Source: Azospirillum sp. TSH64 (GTDB lineage Bacteria > Pseudomonadota > Alphaproteobacteria > Azospirillales > Azospirillaceae). Taken from it: DNA of 64,000 bases. The stretch is taken from contig NZ_LGQW01000015.1 of the NCBI RefSeq assembly GCF_003116035.1, forward strand, positions 392,763-456,762, read 5' to 3'. The position numbers and the translations under genes were made by a program. Every line of letters begins with the position of its first letter. The first letter of the stretch is position 1. This document shows, piece by piece, positions 1-9,687 of this stretch. The notes below the pieces were generated by a model that had not been told where the DNA came from, made no database searches, and saw only the letters and a list, made by a program, of their open reading frames with translations.

Positions 1-2
1 GG

Positions 3-422
3 CTGCGCCATGCCGCCGACCGCTATCCGCACGAGCTGTCCGGCGGCATGCGCCAGCGCGTCGCCGTCGCCCGCGCCCTGGTGGTGGAGCCGGAGGTGGT
101 GCTGATGGACGAGCCCTTCGCCGCCGTCGACGCCATGACCCGCAACACCTTGCAGGAGGATCTGCTGCGGTTGTGGCGGGAGACCGGGGTGTCGGTGCTG
201 TTCGTCACCCACAACATCGACGAGGCGGTGTTCCTCGCCCAGCGCGTCGTGGTGATGGGGGTCGGGCCGGGCGTGATCCGCGAGGATCTGGCGGTCGATC
301 TGCCCTATCCGCGCGACCGCGGCTCGGCGGAGTTCGGCCGGGAATATGCCCGCATCGCCGCGGCGCTCGCCCGCGGCAGCCGGGGAGCCGAGCAGAGCGA
401 CGGTGAACGGAGGGCGGCGTGA
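3..422 (+). CDS. ABC transporter ATP-binding protein, TauB/SsuB type (5' truncated)
   Basis: C-terminal part of an ATPase that powers import of nitrate, sulfonate or taurine-like solutes; the start and Walker A motif lie before the window. The reading frame is open from base 3. It shows the ABC signature [17 protein letters not shown], Walker [11 protein letters not shown] and the switch histidine in FVTHNIDEA, all typical of the TauB/SsuB group. The stop overlaps the GTG start of the permease by four bases, so the two are translationally coupled. The binding protein was probably encoded upstream. The substrate is unknown. The family call is firm; a sulfonate substrate is inferred from the neighbouring genes. 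Confidence 0.93.
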   Translation: MRHAADRYPHELSGGMRQRVAVARALVVEPEVVLMDEPFAAVDAMTRNTLQEDLLRLWRETGVSVLFVTHNIDEAVFLAQRVVVMGVGPGVIREDLAVDLPYPRDRGSAEFGREYARIAAALARGSRGAEQSDGERRAA

Positions 423-1312
423 CGGCGACGACGGACGATGCGGCCGGCACCGGCCTCTCCACCCCCCGGCGCCCGGCGGCGGATGCGCGATCCGACAGCG
501 CCGCCTTCGCCGAAGAGTTCCGCCGCGCCCATCGCCGCGGCCTGCGGCGGGCGGCCTGGCTGCGCGCCCTGCTGAACGTGGCGGGCATCCTGCTGTTCCT
601 GGCGGTCTGGGAGGCGGTGCCGCGGCTGGGGACCTGGGTCAATCCGGTGCTGCTGCCGCCGCCGTCGGCGGTGTTCGACAGCTTCGTCCCGATGCTGCTG
701 TCCGGCGAGATCGCAGCCAACATCCTGGCCAGCCTGCGCCGGGCGGCGCTGGGCTTTGCCATCGCGACGGCGACCGGCGTGACGGCCGGGCTGCTGACCG
801 CGCGCATCGGCCTGCTGCACCATGTCAGCGAGCCGATCCTGCACGGCTTCCGCTCCGTCCCCTCCATCGCGCTGGTGCCGCTGTCGGTCCTGTGGTTCGG
901 CATCGGCGAAGGGTCGAAGGTGGCGCTGGTCGCCTGGGGCAGCTTCTTCCCGATCTGGATCACCACCTTCATCGGCGTGCGCGACGTGCCGGCGGCCTAT
1001 CTGCGCTCCGCCGCCTGCCTCGGCGCCGGGCGGCTGGCGACGCTGCTTCTGGTCGTGCTGCCGGCGGCCCTGCCGATGATCCTGGCGGGCTTGCGCCAGG
1101 GCATCGCCGTCTCGCTGATCCTGCTGGTCGCCGCCGAGCTGTCCGGCGCGCGGGAGGGGGTGGCCTACATGATGTCCACCGGCCACCAGATGTTCCGGGT
1201 CGACATCATGCTGATCGGGCTGGTGCTGCTCGGCACCTTCGGCTTCATCGCCGACCGCCTGTTCGTGGCGCTGATCCGCCGCCTGTTCCCCTGGTACACC
1301 ACCGCCTCGTGA
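419..1312 (+). CDS. ABC transporter permease, SsuC/TauC type
   Basis: Integral inner-membrane permease of 297 residues, normal or slightly long for the family because of a roughly 45-residue polar N-terminal extension before the first membrane helix (about residues 55-70). Several hydrophobic segments follow. The cytoplasmic coupling loop is visible around [20 protein letters not shown] (about residues 197-216). The GTG start at 419 overlaps the ATPase stop and has a purine-rich GGAGGG about six bases upstream. With the preceding ATPase it forms the membrane half of one importer. Substrate not determinable; sulfonate, taurine or nitrate analogues are the family range. Confidence 0.92.
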   Translation: MTATTDDAAGTGLSTPRRPAADARSDSAAFAEEFRRAHRRGLRRAAWLRALLNVAGILLFLAVWEAVPRLGTWVNPVLLPPPSAVFDSFVPMLLSGEIAANILASLRRAALGFAIATATGVTAGLLTARIGLLHHVSEPILHGFRSVPSIALVPLSVLWFGIGEGSKVALVAWGSFFPIWITTFIGVRDVPAAYLRSAACLGAGRLATLLLVVLPAALPMILAGLRQGIAVSLILLVAAELSGAREGVAYMMSTGHQMFRVDIMLIGLVLLGTFGFIADRLFVALIRRLFPWYTTAS

Positions 1313-1322
1313 GGATCGCCGC

Positions 1323-3002
1323 ATGAGCGGACCGAGTTCTTCCCCCACCCTGATCCTGCGCAACGCCAACATCCTCACCTTCGATCCGGCCCGGCCGCGC
1401 GCCAGCGCGGTGGCGCTGGCCGGCGACCGCATCCTCGCGGTCGGCGGGGAGGAGGTGACGGCGCTCGCCACCGCCGCCACCGAGGCCATCGACCTGGGCG
1501 GCGCGACGCTGATCCCCGGCTTCAACGACGCCCACGCCCATATGGAGCGCGAGGGGCTGAAGCGCCTGCGCCCCTCGCTGGCCGGTGCGCGCAGCGTCGG
1601 CGACATTCTGGAACGGGTGCGGGCGGTGGCGGCGGAGACGCCGCCCGGCCAGTGGATCGTCACCATGCCGATCGGCACGCCGCCCTTCTTCTTCGACGGC
1701 GCGGCGACGCTGGCCGAGGGAAGGCCGCCGGACCGGCACGAGCTGGACCGCGCAGCACCGGATCATCCCGTCTACATCCCCGGCCTGTTCGGCAACTGGG
1801 GCAAGCCGCCGGGGCACAGCGCGCTGAACAGCCGGGCTCTGGCGCTGAACGGCATCACCGCGGCGACCGTGCCGACCTGCGCCGGCGTGGAGATCCTGAA
1901 GGATTCCCGCGGCGAGCCGACCGGCGTGATCGTCGAGCACAACAGCCGCCCGACCGTCGAGTTCGACCTGCTGCCGGCGGTTCCCCGCTTCGGCTTCGCC
2001 GAACGGCTGGAAGGCGTGCGGCTGTCCCAGCGGCTCTACAACGCCCAGGGCACCACCAGCATCTACGAGGGGCACGGCTCCGCGCCGCAGACCATCTCGG
2101 TCTACCGCCGCCTGTGGGAGCTGGGGGAGCTGACGGTGCGGGTCGGGCTGGTGGTCAGCCCGAGCTGGGCCGACATCGCCGAGGCGCGCCGCGCCATGCG
2201 CGACTGGCTGGCCCATGCCCGCGGCGCCGGGCTGGGCGATCCCTGGCTGAGGCTGTCGGGCGTCCACATCGCCTATGGCGGCGACCCGGCGGTCGCCTGC
2301 TGCGCCCGCGACAATCTGCCGGACACCGGCTGGTCCGGCTTCGTCGAGCAGGCGCTGACCCCGGCCGACTTCCGCGAGGCCTGTTTCCTGGCCGCCGAGC
2401 ACGATCTGCGCCTGCACACCATCGTCAGCGACAGGCTGCACGAGGTGGTGCCGGTGCTGGAGGCGGTCAACGAACGCCATCCGCTGTCCGGCCGCCGCTG
2501 GGTGATCGAGCATATCGGCCGCGCCCGGCTGGCCGACCTGGAGGCGCTGAAGCGGCTGGACGTGCTGGTGACGACGATCCCGACCTATTTCCTGTGGAAG
2601 GGCGGAGCTGCCTATCTGGACGAGCCTGATGGCGGCGATCTGGTGGTGCCGCACGCCCATCTGCTGCGGCTTGGCATTCCGACCGCCATCGCCACCGACA
2701 ACATCCCGCACGATCCCTTTTTCACCCTGTGGTCGGTCTGCAACCGGCTGGAACGCACCAGCGGCCGGGTCATCGGACCCGATCAGCGGCTGGATGCCGA
2801 AACGGCGCTGCGGCTGTTCACCGTGGCCGGCGCCGCCCTGACCTTCGACGAGGGATGGAAAGGGCCGCTGCGTCCCGGCTTCGCCGCCGACCTCGCGGTG
2901 CTGTCGGAGGATCCCACTGCCATCGACCCGGACCGCCTGCGCGATCTGCGCTGCCGCCTGACGCTGGTCGGCGGACGGATCGTCCATCGCGAGGGGCTGT
3001 GA
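1323..3002 (+). CDS. YtcJ-like metal-dependent amidohydrolase
   Basis: Amidohydrolase-superfamily enzyme of 559 residues, the usual length for the YtcJ/N-substituted formamide deformylase group, expected to hydrolyse C-N bonds in the cytoplasm. The N-terminal small beta domain (TLILRNANILTFDP) is followed by the metal-binding HxH in FNDAHAHM (about residues 69-76). Further candidate ligands include the His in RWVIEHIGRA (about 398) and the Asp in AIATDNIPHDP (about 460). It closes with the family's PGFAADLAVLSEDP strand. The ATG has GAGG eight bases upstream and lies 10 bases after the permease, so it is in the same operon. The imported solute may carry an amide or formamide group; that is inference. 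Confidence 0.87.
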   Translation: MSGPSSSPTLILRNANILTFDPARPRASAVALAGDRILAVGGEEVTALATAATEAIDLGGATLIPGFNDAHAHMEREGLKRLRPSLAGARSVGDILERVRAVAAETPPGQWIVTMPIGTPPFFFDGAATLAEGRPPDRHELDRAAPDHPVYIPGLFGNWGKPPGHSALNSRALALNGITAATVPTCAGVEILKDSRGEPTGVIVEHNSRPTVEFDLLPAVPRFGFAERLEGVRLSQRLYNAQGTTSIYEGHGSAPQTISVYRRLWELGELTVRVGLVVSPSWADIAEARRAMRDWLAHARGAGLGDPWLRLSGVHIAYGGDPAVACCARDNLPDTGWSGFVEQALTPADFREACFLAAEHDLRLHTIVSDRLHEVVPVLEAVNERHPLSGRRWVIEHIGRARLADLEALKRLDVLVTTIPTYFLWKGGAAYLDEPDGGDLVVPHAHLLRLGIPTAIATDNIPHDPFFTLWSVCNRLERTSGRVIGPDQRLDAETALRLFTVAGAALTFDEGWKGPLRPGFAADLAVLSEDPTAIDPDRLRDLRCRLTLVGGRIVHREGL

Positions 3003-3004
3003 CC

Positions 3005-4471
3005 GTGCCGCGGCCGTTGCGGATCGTCATCGTCGGTGCCGGCGTGTCGGGCAGCGGCGTCGCGGCCGGGCTGGTGCGCGCCGGTGCCGCGGGCGGCTTC
3101 TCCGCCGAGGTGGAGCTTGTGGATCCGCGGCCGTCGTTTGGGGCCGGGCTGACCTATGCCGCGGGCGGCGACCCGCGCCACCGGGTGAATGTTCCCTCCG
3201 TCCGCATGGCGTCGGTGACCGGCAGAACGGCGGCGGAGGGCGGGGAGGAGGATTTCCATCGCTGGTGCCTGGAGCGCGGCGTGCTGGAGGCCGATCCGGC
3301 CGGCTGGGCGGACGGGCTGCATTATCCGGCGCGGTCGGTGTTCGGGCGTTATCTCGACGAGAGGCTGCGCGCGCTGTTCGCCGCGGCCGGGCCGGTGCGG
3401 GTGACACACCGGCGCGACCGTGCCGTCGCCGCCCGCCGGCTCGAATCGGCACAGGGAACCGGGTTCGTCGTGGAGCTTGCCGGCGGCAGGGTGCTGGAGG
3501 CCGATGCGCTGGTGCTGTGCACCGGAAACCCGAGGCCCGAGCTGCCGGGCGTGCTCGCCGGGCTGGCCGGGCACCGGCGGGTCGTCGCCGATCCAAGGGC
3601 GCCGGGCGCACTCGATCCCATCGGCCGGACCGACCGGGTGCTGATCGTCGGTACCGGCCTGACCATGGCGGACGCGGTGTCGACGCTGATCGGCCGCGGC
3701 CATCGCGGGCCGCTGACCGCGCTGTCCCGCCACGGGCTGGTGCCGCGGTCCCGCCCTGTCGGTCATGCCGAGTCCTGGACCGATTTCGCCGCCGATCCGC
3801 CTGCCGCCGATCAATCTGTCAGGGTCCGGGACCTGCTGCGCCGGGTGCGAGCCGCCGTCGCTGACGCCGGCAGGCAGGGGCGGCCCTGGACCGACGTGCT
3901 CGAAAGCCTGCGTCTTCAGAACGCTGCCCTGTGGGCGGCCCTTTCCATCGACGAGCGGCGGCGGTTCCAGCGCCATCTGCGGCCCTGGTGGGACGCCCAC
4001 CGCTTCCAGGCTGCCCCGCAGGTCGCCCGGCTGGTGGCATCCACGCAGGCGGACGGGCGTCTCACGCTGCTGGCCGGCCGGCTGGTCGCGGCGAGTGCCG
4101 ACGATCATCCGTCGGGCGGCGGCGATGGAGCTGGCGCTCTGTGGGTCGTACATCGCCCGCGCGGCGGCGAAACCCTGGTCGGGCGCACGTACGATGCGCT
4201 GGTGAACTGCACCGGCGCCGGCCATGGCGCCTCGTTCAGGCGCAATCCGGTGCTGACCACCCTCGCCGGCCAGGGGCTGATCCGGCCCGATCCGCTCGGC
4301 ATGGGGGTGGAGGTCGACGGGCGGCACCGGGCGCTGGACGCCGGTGGCCGGCCGGTATCCACCCTGTTCGTCGTCGGCCCGGCGACCCGTGGCAGCCTGG
4401 GCGAGGTGGTCGGCGCATCGGAGATCGTCCCGCATGCGCTGGCGGTGGCGGAGGCTCTGGCGGCGTCGTGA
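3005..4471 (+). CDS. FAD/NAD(P)-binding protein (YdhS-like)
   Basis: Flavoprotein of about 488 residues in the FAD_NAD(P)-binding family that includes YdhS and lysine/ornithine-hydroxylase-like proteins. The N-terminal Rossmann motif is VIVGAGVSGSGVAAG, a second dinucleotide site reads VLIVGTGLTMADAVS (about residue 215), and a late NCTGAGHG (about 400) matches the FAD-contact region of such enzymes. GTG at 3005 is chosen because GAGGGG sits about eight bases before it; a GTG at 2999 overlapping the previous stop is the alternative. It is the last gene of the operon and converges on the molybdoenzyme gene, with only nine bases between the stops. A specific reaction is not assignable. Confidence 0.82.
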   Translation: MPRPLRIVIVGAGVSGSGVAAGLVRAGAAGGFSAEVELVDPRPSFGAGLTYAAGGDPRHRVNVPSVRMASVTGRTAAEGGEEDFHRWCLERGVLEADPAGWADGLHYPARSVFGRYLDERLRALFAAAGPVRVTHRRDRAVAARRLESAQGTGFVVELAGGRVLEADALVLCTGNPRPELPGVLAGLAGHRRVVADPRAPGALDPIGRTDRVLIVGTGLTMADAVSTLIGRGHRGPLTALSRHGLVPRSRPVGHAESWTDFAADPPAADQSVRVRDLLRRVRAAVADAGRQGRPWTDVLESLRLQNAALWAALSIDERRRFQRHLRPWWDAHRFQAAPQVARLVASTQADGRLTLLAGRLVAASADDHPSGGGDGAGALWVVHRPRGGETLVGRTYDALVNCTGAGHGASFRRNPVLTTLAGQGLIRPDPLGMGVEVDGRHRALDAGGRPVSTLFVVGPATRGSLGEVVGASEIVPHALAVAEALAAS

Positions 4472-4480
4472 GGGTGTATC

Positions 4481-6781
4481 TTATGGCCGGCCGACGAAGC
4501 GCGGCGGCTGGAAGGCGCGGATCGGCGGCAGCGGGCCGGTGAAGCGCTCGACCTCCACCAGGGCGCTCTGGGCCGAACAGCCCTGGGCAAGGGCCGAGGT
4601 GCCGGTGTCGGGCGTCACCATGTTGGGATTGCCGTGGGCGTCGAGGCTGCCGTCGGTGGCGGGATCGACCGGATCGTACCAGGCGCCGGTGGCGATCTGC
4701 AGCACGCCGGGCCGGATGCCGTCGGTCAGCACCGCACCGGCCAGGAAGGCGCCGCGCCGGTTGAACACCCGCACCACCTCGCCGTCGCCGATGCCGCGCG
4801 CCGCCGCGTCGGCGGGATGGATGCGGATCGGTTCCCGCCCGGCGATCTTGCTCTCCCGGCTGACCGCGCCATGGTCATACTGGCTGTGCAGGCGGGTCGC
4901 CGGCTGGCAGGACAGCAGGTGCAGCGGACCGCCGTCGCCCGCCAATCCCGGATGCTCCGCCGGGTCGCGCCACACCGGATGGCCGGGGCAGTCGGGCAGG
5001 CCGAAACCGGCGATGGTGGCGGAGCCGATCTCGATCCGGCCCGACGGGGTGGGCAGCGGCGATCCGTCCGGGTCGGCGCGGAAGGCTTGCAGCAGGACCT
5101 TCTCCGGCTCGACCAGGGGGATCTCGGCTAGCCCGGCCGCCAGGAAGCTGCGGAAATCCGGCAGCGGCACCGAGGCGTTGAAGCGGCATTCCTCATAGAG
5201 CCGTTCCAGCCATTCCTCCGTCGTCAGCCCGCCGGTGAACTCGGCCTCGACCCCCAGCCGGCGGGCGAGCCCGGCGAGGATAGCATGGTCGTCGCGCGCC
5301 TCGCCGACCGGATCGAGGGCGCGGGCCATCCACACCAGGAAGCGGTCGCCGGTGGCGCCGCCGATGTCGTCGCGCTCCAGCGCCGTGGTCGCCGGCAGCA
5401 CGATATCGGCGAATTTCGCCTGGGCGGTCCAAAATGGGTCCTGGACGATGATTGTCTCCGGCCGCCGCCATGACCGGACCAGCCTGTTGATGTCCTGATG
5501 GTGGTGGAAGACGTTGCCGCCGGCCCAATGGACCAGCCGGATGTCGGGATAGCGCCGTGTCTGCCCGTTGTAGCGGTAGGAGGCGCCGGGGTTCAGCAGC
5601 ATGTCGGCGATGCGGGCGACCGGGATGGCGGTGTCCACCGGGTTGCGCCCCTGCGGCAGCCGCGGCCCGGTCACCCGGCGCCGGCCCGACCCCATAGTGT
5701 TCATCACCGAATAGCCGACCCCCAGCCCGCCGCCGGGCGTGCCGATCTGACCCAGCATCGCCGCCAGCGTCACCCCCATCCAGAATGGCTGTTCGCCGTG
5801 CACGGCCCGTTGCAGCGACCATGCGAGGTTCATCATGGTCCGGCTGCCGGCCATACGGCGGGCCAGCGTCACGATGGTCTCAGCCGGCACGCCGGCGATG
5901 GCGGCGGCCCAGCCGGCGTCCTTGGCGACGCCATCGGCCTCGCCGGTCAGATAGCGGTAGAAATCGTCATAGCCGACGGTGCAGCGGGCGAGGAAATCGC
6001 CGTCCGCCAGCCCTTCCGCCACCAGCGTGTGGGCGAGGCCCAGCATGAAGGCGGTGTCGGTGCCGGGCCGGATGGCGATCCACTCCGCCCCCGGCACGTC
6101 GTCGAGGTCGTGGCGCACCGGGCTGACATTGACGAAGCGCACGCCGGTCGCCGCCAACCGGTCCAACGCCGGCTTGACCAGATGGTCGCTGGCCCCGCCC
6201 GATCCGACCTGCGCGTTGCGGGCCGGCAGGCCGCCGAAGGCGACGAACAGCTCGCAATGCTTTTCCAGGCTGGTCCAGGCGGTGTGGGACAGCATCAGGT
6301 CGTCCATCGACGCCAGGATGCGCGGCATCAGCACCCGCCCGGCGCCCAGGCTGTAGGTGTCGCTGTGCGCCGTGTAGCCGCCGATGCAGTTGAGGAAGCG
6401 GTGCAACTGGCTCTGGGCATGGTGAAAGCGGCCGGCGCTGGCCCAGCCATAGGAGCCACCGAAGATGGCGGCGTTGCCATGGTCCCGCCGCACCCGGTCC
6501 AGCTCGCGCGCGGCGAGGTCGAGCGCCTCGTCCCACGAAACCTCTACGAACGGGTCGCGTCCGCGCCCGTCACGCGATGCCGGACCATGGCGCAGGAAGC
6601 CTTCGCGCACCGCCGGGCGGCGGATGCGGGCGGGGGCGTCGATCCCGTCGACCACCGACCGGCCGATGGCCGACGGCGCCCCGTCCCACGGGGCCGGGTC
6701 CAGCGCGGTCAGCCTGCCGTCCGCCACCCGCGGCCGGTAAACACCCCAATGCGTCGCGGTGAAGCTGTCCCCGGCGCTCAT
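4481..6781 (-). CDS. Molybdopterin oxidoreductase, biotin/S-oxide reductase type (BisC-like)
   Basis: Mo-bis-MGD enzyme of 766 residues, the length of BisC/TorA/DMSO-reductase proteins. The N-terminus THWGVYRPRV is characteristic of the S-/N-oxide branch. The block GGSYGWASAGRFHHAQSQLH followed by DTYSLGAG matches DMSO reductase, where the Ser in this position coordinates molybdenum. No iron-sulfur cysteine cluster precedes it, as expected for this branch, and no Tat signal is seen, so it is probably cytoplasmic like BisC. The start codon overlaps the stop of the binding-protein gene (ATGA at 6778-6783 region), making it the last gene of the ssu-like operon. It probably reduces a sulfoxide or N-oxide. 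The exact substrate is unknown. Confidence 0.9.
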   Translation of the reverse strand: MSAGDSFTATHWGVYRPRVADGRLTALDPAPWDGAPSAIGRSVVDGIDAPARIRRPAVREGFLRHGPASRDGRGRDPFVEVSWDEALDLAARELDRVRRDHGNAAIFGGSYGWASAGRFHHAQSQLHRFLNCIGGYTAHSDTYSLGAGRVLMPRILASMDDLMLSHTAWTSLEKHCELFVAFGGLPARNAQVGSGGASDHLVKPALDRLAATGVRFVNVSPVRHDLDDVPGAEWIAIRPGTDTAFMLGLAHTLVAEGLADGDFLARCTVGYDDFYRYLTGEADGVAKDAGWAAAIAGVPAETIVTLARRMAGSRTMMNLAWSLQRAVHGEQPFWMGVTLAAMLGQIGTPGGGLGVGYSVMNTMGSGRRRVTGPRLPQGRNPVDTAIPVARIADMLLNPGASYRYNGQTRRYPDIRLVHWAGGNVFHHHQDINRLVRSWRRPETIIVQDPFWTAQAKFADIVLPATTALERDDIGGATGDRFLVWMARALDPVGEARDDHAILAGLARRLGVEAEFTGGLTTEEWLERLYEECRFNASVPLPDFRSFLAAGLAEIPLVEPEKVLLQAFRADPDGSPLPTPSGRIEIGSATIAGFGLPDCPGHPVWRDPAEHPGLAGDGGPLHLLSCQPATRLHSQYDHGAVSRESKIAGREPIRIHPADAAARGIGDGEVVRVFNRRGAFLAGAVLTDGIRPGVLQIATGAWYDPVDPATDGSLDAHGNPNMVTPDTGTSALAQGCSAQSALVEVERFTGPLPPIRAFQPPRFVGRP

Positions 6782-7818
6782 CACAGCGCCGCCAGATGGT
6801 CGGCGACCCTGACCGGCTCCGGCAGGATGCGGCGGGCGACCAGCCAGTCGGCCGCCTTCTGGAGATCGCCGACGAAGGCGGTGTCGCTGACCGGATAGAG
6901 GCGGTACTGCCGCTTCAGCGCGATGTAGCCGTCGCGGATCTCGTCGCGATAACCGGCCTTGGCCTGGACGATGGTCTCCGCCTCCACCGTGTTGGCTGAC
7001 GCCCAGGCCGCTTCGGCGGTGAAGGCCGCGTTCAGGGCGCGGATCAGGTCCGGGTTCTCCTGCGCGAAGCGGCGGCGGGTCAGGTAGCTGGTGAAATCGA
7101 TCTGGAAATCGAGGTCGCGTTCCTCCTGGAAGATGTCGTGCGCCTTGTATTCCAGCCGGGCGATGTCGACGCCGGGGCTCCACATCGACCAGGCGTCCAC
7201 CTTCCCCGATGCCAGCGCCGGGGCGGCGTCGGGTGGGTTGAGATAGACGAAATTGACCTTCGAGCGGTCGACGCCGTGCTTCTCCAGCGCCGCCACCAGC
7301 AGGAACTCGCCGAGGCCGGACCGGTTGACCGCGATCGACTTGCCGACCAGATCGGCCACCCTGTCGATGCCGGAGCCGTCCTTGGCGATGATCGCGGTGG
7401 TGCGCGGGGTGTAGTTCAGGAACAGGCTGAAGACCAGCGGCGAGCCGGCGATGATGGCCGCCAGCGCCGGGGTGGTGCTGCCGCCGAAGCTGAAATCGGC
7501 GGTGCCGCCGGTCACCGCCTGCAAGGTCGGCGCATGGTTGGGAAAGGGGCCGATCCATTCGACCTTGATGCCGTCCTTCGCCAGCGTCTTCTCCAGCTCT
7601 CCCCGCTCCTTGGCTATGAAGGCCAGACCGGAGAAGCCCCAGGTTAGCCGGATGGTATCGGTGTTGCGACCGGCCGTGGTCTGGCTGGCGGCATCGGCAG
7701 CCGGGAAAGTTCCCGCCAGCGGATCGAAGCCCGCGACGAGGCCGGCGGCCCCGGCGCCGATCAGCGAGCGGGCGAGGAAGGCGCGGCGGGTGGTGGTGGA
7801 GCGGAACGGATCGGTCAT
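6781..7818 (-). CDS. ABC transporter substrate-binding protein, aliphatic sulfonate type (SsuA-like)
   Basis: Periplasmic binding protein of about 345 residues of the SsuA/TauA/NMT1 family. The N-terminus carries a twin-arginine-like signal (STTTRRAFLARSLIGAGAAG). Family features include RLTWGFSG at the mature start and FSFGGSTTPALAAIIAGSPL in the first lobe. ATG at 7818 is preferred over an upstream TTG at 7863 because it places the signal peptide at the true N-terminus. The gene follows the ATPase gene and overlaps the molybdoenzyme start, so binding protein, ATPase, permease and reductase share one operon. Sulfonate is the family expectation, not proven. Confidence 0.9.
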   Translation of the reverse strand: MTDPFRSTTTRRAFLARSLIGAGAAGLVAGFDPLAGTFPAADAASQTTAGRNTDTIRLTWGFSGLAFIAKERGELEKTLAKDGIKVEWIGPFPNHAPTLQAVTGGTADFSFGGSTTPALAAIIAGSPLVFSLFLNYTPRTTAIIAKDGSGIDRVADLVGKSIAVNRSGLGEFLLVAALEKHGVDRSKVNFVYLNPPDAAPALASGKVDAWSMWSPGVDIARLEYKAHDIFQEERDLDFQIDFTSYLTRRRFAQENPDLIRALNAAFTAEAAWASANTVEAETIVQAKAGYRDEIRDGYIALKRQYRLYPVSDTAFVGDLQKAADWLVARRILPEPVRVADHLAAL

Positions 7819-7875
7819 CGGAAAGCTCGTTCGGTCGGGCAATAGGTTGGGCGGATATGGCAAGACGGGGATCGG

Positions 7876-8586
7876 TCAGGCGGCGGCGCTTCCCTGCACG
7901 CCCAGCTCCGCCAGCAGCAGCGCGCGGAAGCGCTGGGGATCGGCGGCGGTCTCCGGCAGATGTTCGGCGGCGATGGCGCCGTCCCGCATCACCAGGATGC
8001 GGTCGGCCAGCCGGATCGCCTCCTCCACGTCATGGGTCACCAGCAGGACGCCCGGCCGGTGGCGGGCCACCAGTTCCTTGACCAGCCCGTGCATGCGGAT
8101 GCGGGTCAGCGCGTCGAGCGCCGCGAAGGGCTCGTCGAGCAGCAGAAGCTCCGGTTCCTGCACCAGCGCCCTTGCCAGCGCCACGCGCTGGGCCTGACCG
8201 CCGGACAGGGTGCGCGGCCAGTCGTCCAGCCGGTTGCCCAAGCCGACCTCGGCCAGCGCCGCGGCGGCAGCCTCCCGCGCGCCCCGCTCCGGCAGGCCGA
8301 GCGAGACGTTGCGCCACAGGCTGTCCCAGGGCAGCAGACGGGGCTCCTGGAACACCACCGCCGGCTTGCCGGGGGCATCGATGCGGCCACCCTGGATCGG
8401 GTCGAGACCGGCCAGCGCCCGCAGCAGCGTGGTCTTGCCGCAGCCGCTCTCGCCCAGCAGGGCGACGAATTCGCCGCGGGCAATGCGCAGGTCAAGCGCG
8501 TCGATCACCACGCGGCGGCCATAGGCGCGGCGCAGGCCGGTGACGGTGACGGCGGGTTCGGTGCCGGCAACGTGAAGGGTGCTCAT
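7876..8586 (-). CDS. ABC transporter ATP-binding protein (SsuB-like)
   Basis: ATPase of 236 residues, close to SsuB length. It has Walker A GESGCGKTT, Q-loop FQEPRLLPWDSL (the RLLPW motif is common in the SsuB/TauB/NrtD group), signature LSGGQAQRVALARAL, Walker B LLLLDEPFAALD and switch His in LVTHDVEEA. The ATG lies inside the end of the permease gene (four-base overlap at 8583-8586), so translation is coupled. It energises the importer made with the neighbouring permease and binding protein. Confidence 0.95.
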   Translation of the reverse strand: MSTLHVAGTEPAVTVTGLRRAYGRRVVIDALDLRIARGEFVALLGESGCGKTTLLRALAGLDPIQGGRIDAPGKPAVVFQEPRLLPWDSLWRNVSLGLPERGAREAAAAALAEVGLGNRLDDWPRTLSGGQAQRVALARALVQEPELLLLDEPFAALDALTRIRMHGLVKELVARHRPGVLLVTHDVEEAIRLADRILVMRDGAIAAEHLPETAADPQRFRALLLAELGVQGSAAA

Positions 8587-9458
8587 CGGGCGGCTCCGTA
8601 ATTCGGATGCCAGGCGAGAAGGCGGCGCTCCAGCAGCCGGGCCAGGCTGTCGGCCAGCACGCCGATCAGGGCGTAGATGACTATGGTCAGCACGATCACG
8701 TCGGTGCGCAGGAACTCGCGCGCGTCCATGGCGAGGAAGCCCAGCCCGGCCTGCGCACCGATGGTCTCCGCCACCACCAGCGCCAGCCATGCCGTCGCCA
8801 GCGCATAGCGGACGCCGGTGAGGATGGAGGGCAGGGCGCCCGGCAGGACGATCCGGCGGATCAGCATTGCGGTGGACAGGCCGCGCACCCGGCCCAGTTC
8901 CAGCAGCTTGGGATCGACCTGCCGGATGCCGAGCGTGGTGTTGATGTAGACCGGGAAGGCGACGCCGAGCGAGACCAGGAAGATCTTCTGCCCTTCGCCG
9001 ACGCCGAACCAGACGATCACCAGCGGCAGCAGCGCCAGGAAGGGGATGGCGCGGATCATCTGCACGCTGCGGTCGACCAGCGCCTCGGCCAGCCGCGAGA
9101 AACCGACCAGCGTGCCGAGCACGAAGCCGATGCCGCCGCCGATGGCGAAGCCGGCCGCCGCCCGCAGCAGGCTGGTACCGAGGTCGCGCAGCAACGTGCC
9201 GTGCAGCGCCAGCTTCCACGCGGTCGCCACCACCTTGCTGGGCGCTGGCAGCACCTGCGGCTCGATCCAGCCGTTGCGGGCCAGCCCCTCCCACACCGCG
9301 AGCAGCAGAAGCGGCGCGATCCAGGACAGGGCGACATGGGCTCTCGTTCCGATGCGGTGCTGTCCGTCGGAGATCGGGCGGCGCACCCGCTTCGCGGCGG
9401 CCGGTGCTTGCGGCGTGGCGGTGCGGCGGACGCCGAAACTGCTGTCGAGGCTGCTCAT
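8583..9458 (-). CDS. ABC transporter permease (SsuC-like)
   Basis: Membrane permease of 291 residues of the SsuC/TauC family, first gene of the ssu-like operon 9458-4481 (minus). A polar stretch of about 45 residues precedes the first membrane helix (WIAPLLLLAVWEGLA). The conserved loop with LELGRVRGLSTAMLIRRIVL (about residues 180-199) contacts the ATPase. ATG at 9458 is chosen because GGAG lies about seven bases upstream in GGAGACCCCGC; an in-frame upstream extension to 9581 has no comparable ribosome site and runs into the intergenic region. Confidence 0.92.
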   Translation of the reverse strand: MSSLDSSFGVRRTATPQAPAAAKRVRRPISDGQHRIGTRAHVALSWIAPLLLLAVWEGLARNGWIEPQVLPAPSKVVATAWKLALHGTLLRDLGTSLLRAAAGFAIGGGIGFVLGTLVGFSRLAEALVDRSVQMIRAIPFLALLPLVIVWFGVGEGQKIFLVSLGVAFPVYINTTLGIRQVDPKLLELGRVRGLSTAMLIRRIVLPGALPSILTGVRYALATAWLALVVAETIGAQAGLGFLAMDAREFLRTDVIVLTIVIYALIGVLADSLARLLERRLLAWHPNYGAAR

Positions 9459-9687
9459 GCGGGGTCTCCACGGCTGGGCAGAACGGCTTGTCGATGGATG
9501 GGGGGCGGTGTGGCGCCGGGCGCGGCGGCCGATGGCATGGGCGGGCAAAAGGGATGGCGGCGCGCCGGACATGCGGAGCAATAACCCCGACCTCCACTTA
9601 GCTTGGTTTAATCTACTAAATCAGTCAACAAATAAAATAATAATCACAAAATCAGATAGTATATTTATACCTCACTCCGCGGCAGCG
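9459..9687. promoter_or_regulatory. AT-rich leader upstream of the ssu-like operon
   Basis: Intergenic stretch between the monooxygenase stop and the ssuC-like start. About 9597-9672 is strikingly AT-rich against the GC-rich surroundings and contains TTGACTGATTTAG read on the minus strand. This is where the promoter of the minus-strand operon must lie. I could not fix a -10 partner at good spacing, so no exact promoter is claimed. Confidence 0.5.

Noticed and set aside
2783..4435. Long minus-strand frame opposite the FAD/NAD(P) protein gene
   Set aside because: Low-complexity shadow; the plus-strand gene has clear dinucleotide-binding motifs and good operon spacing.
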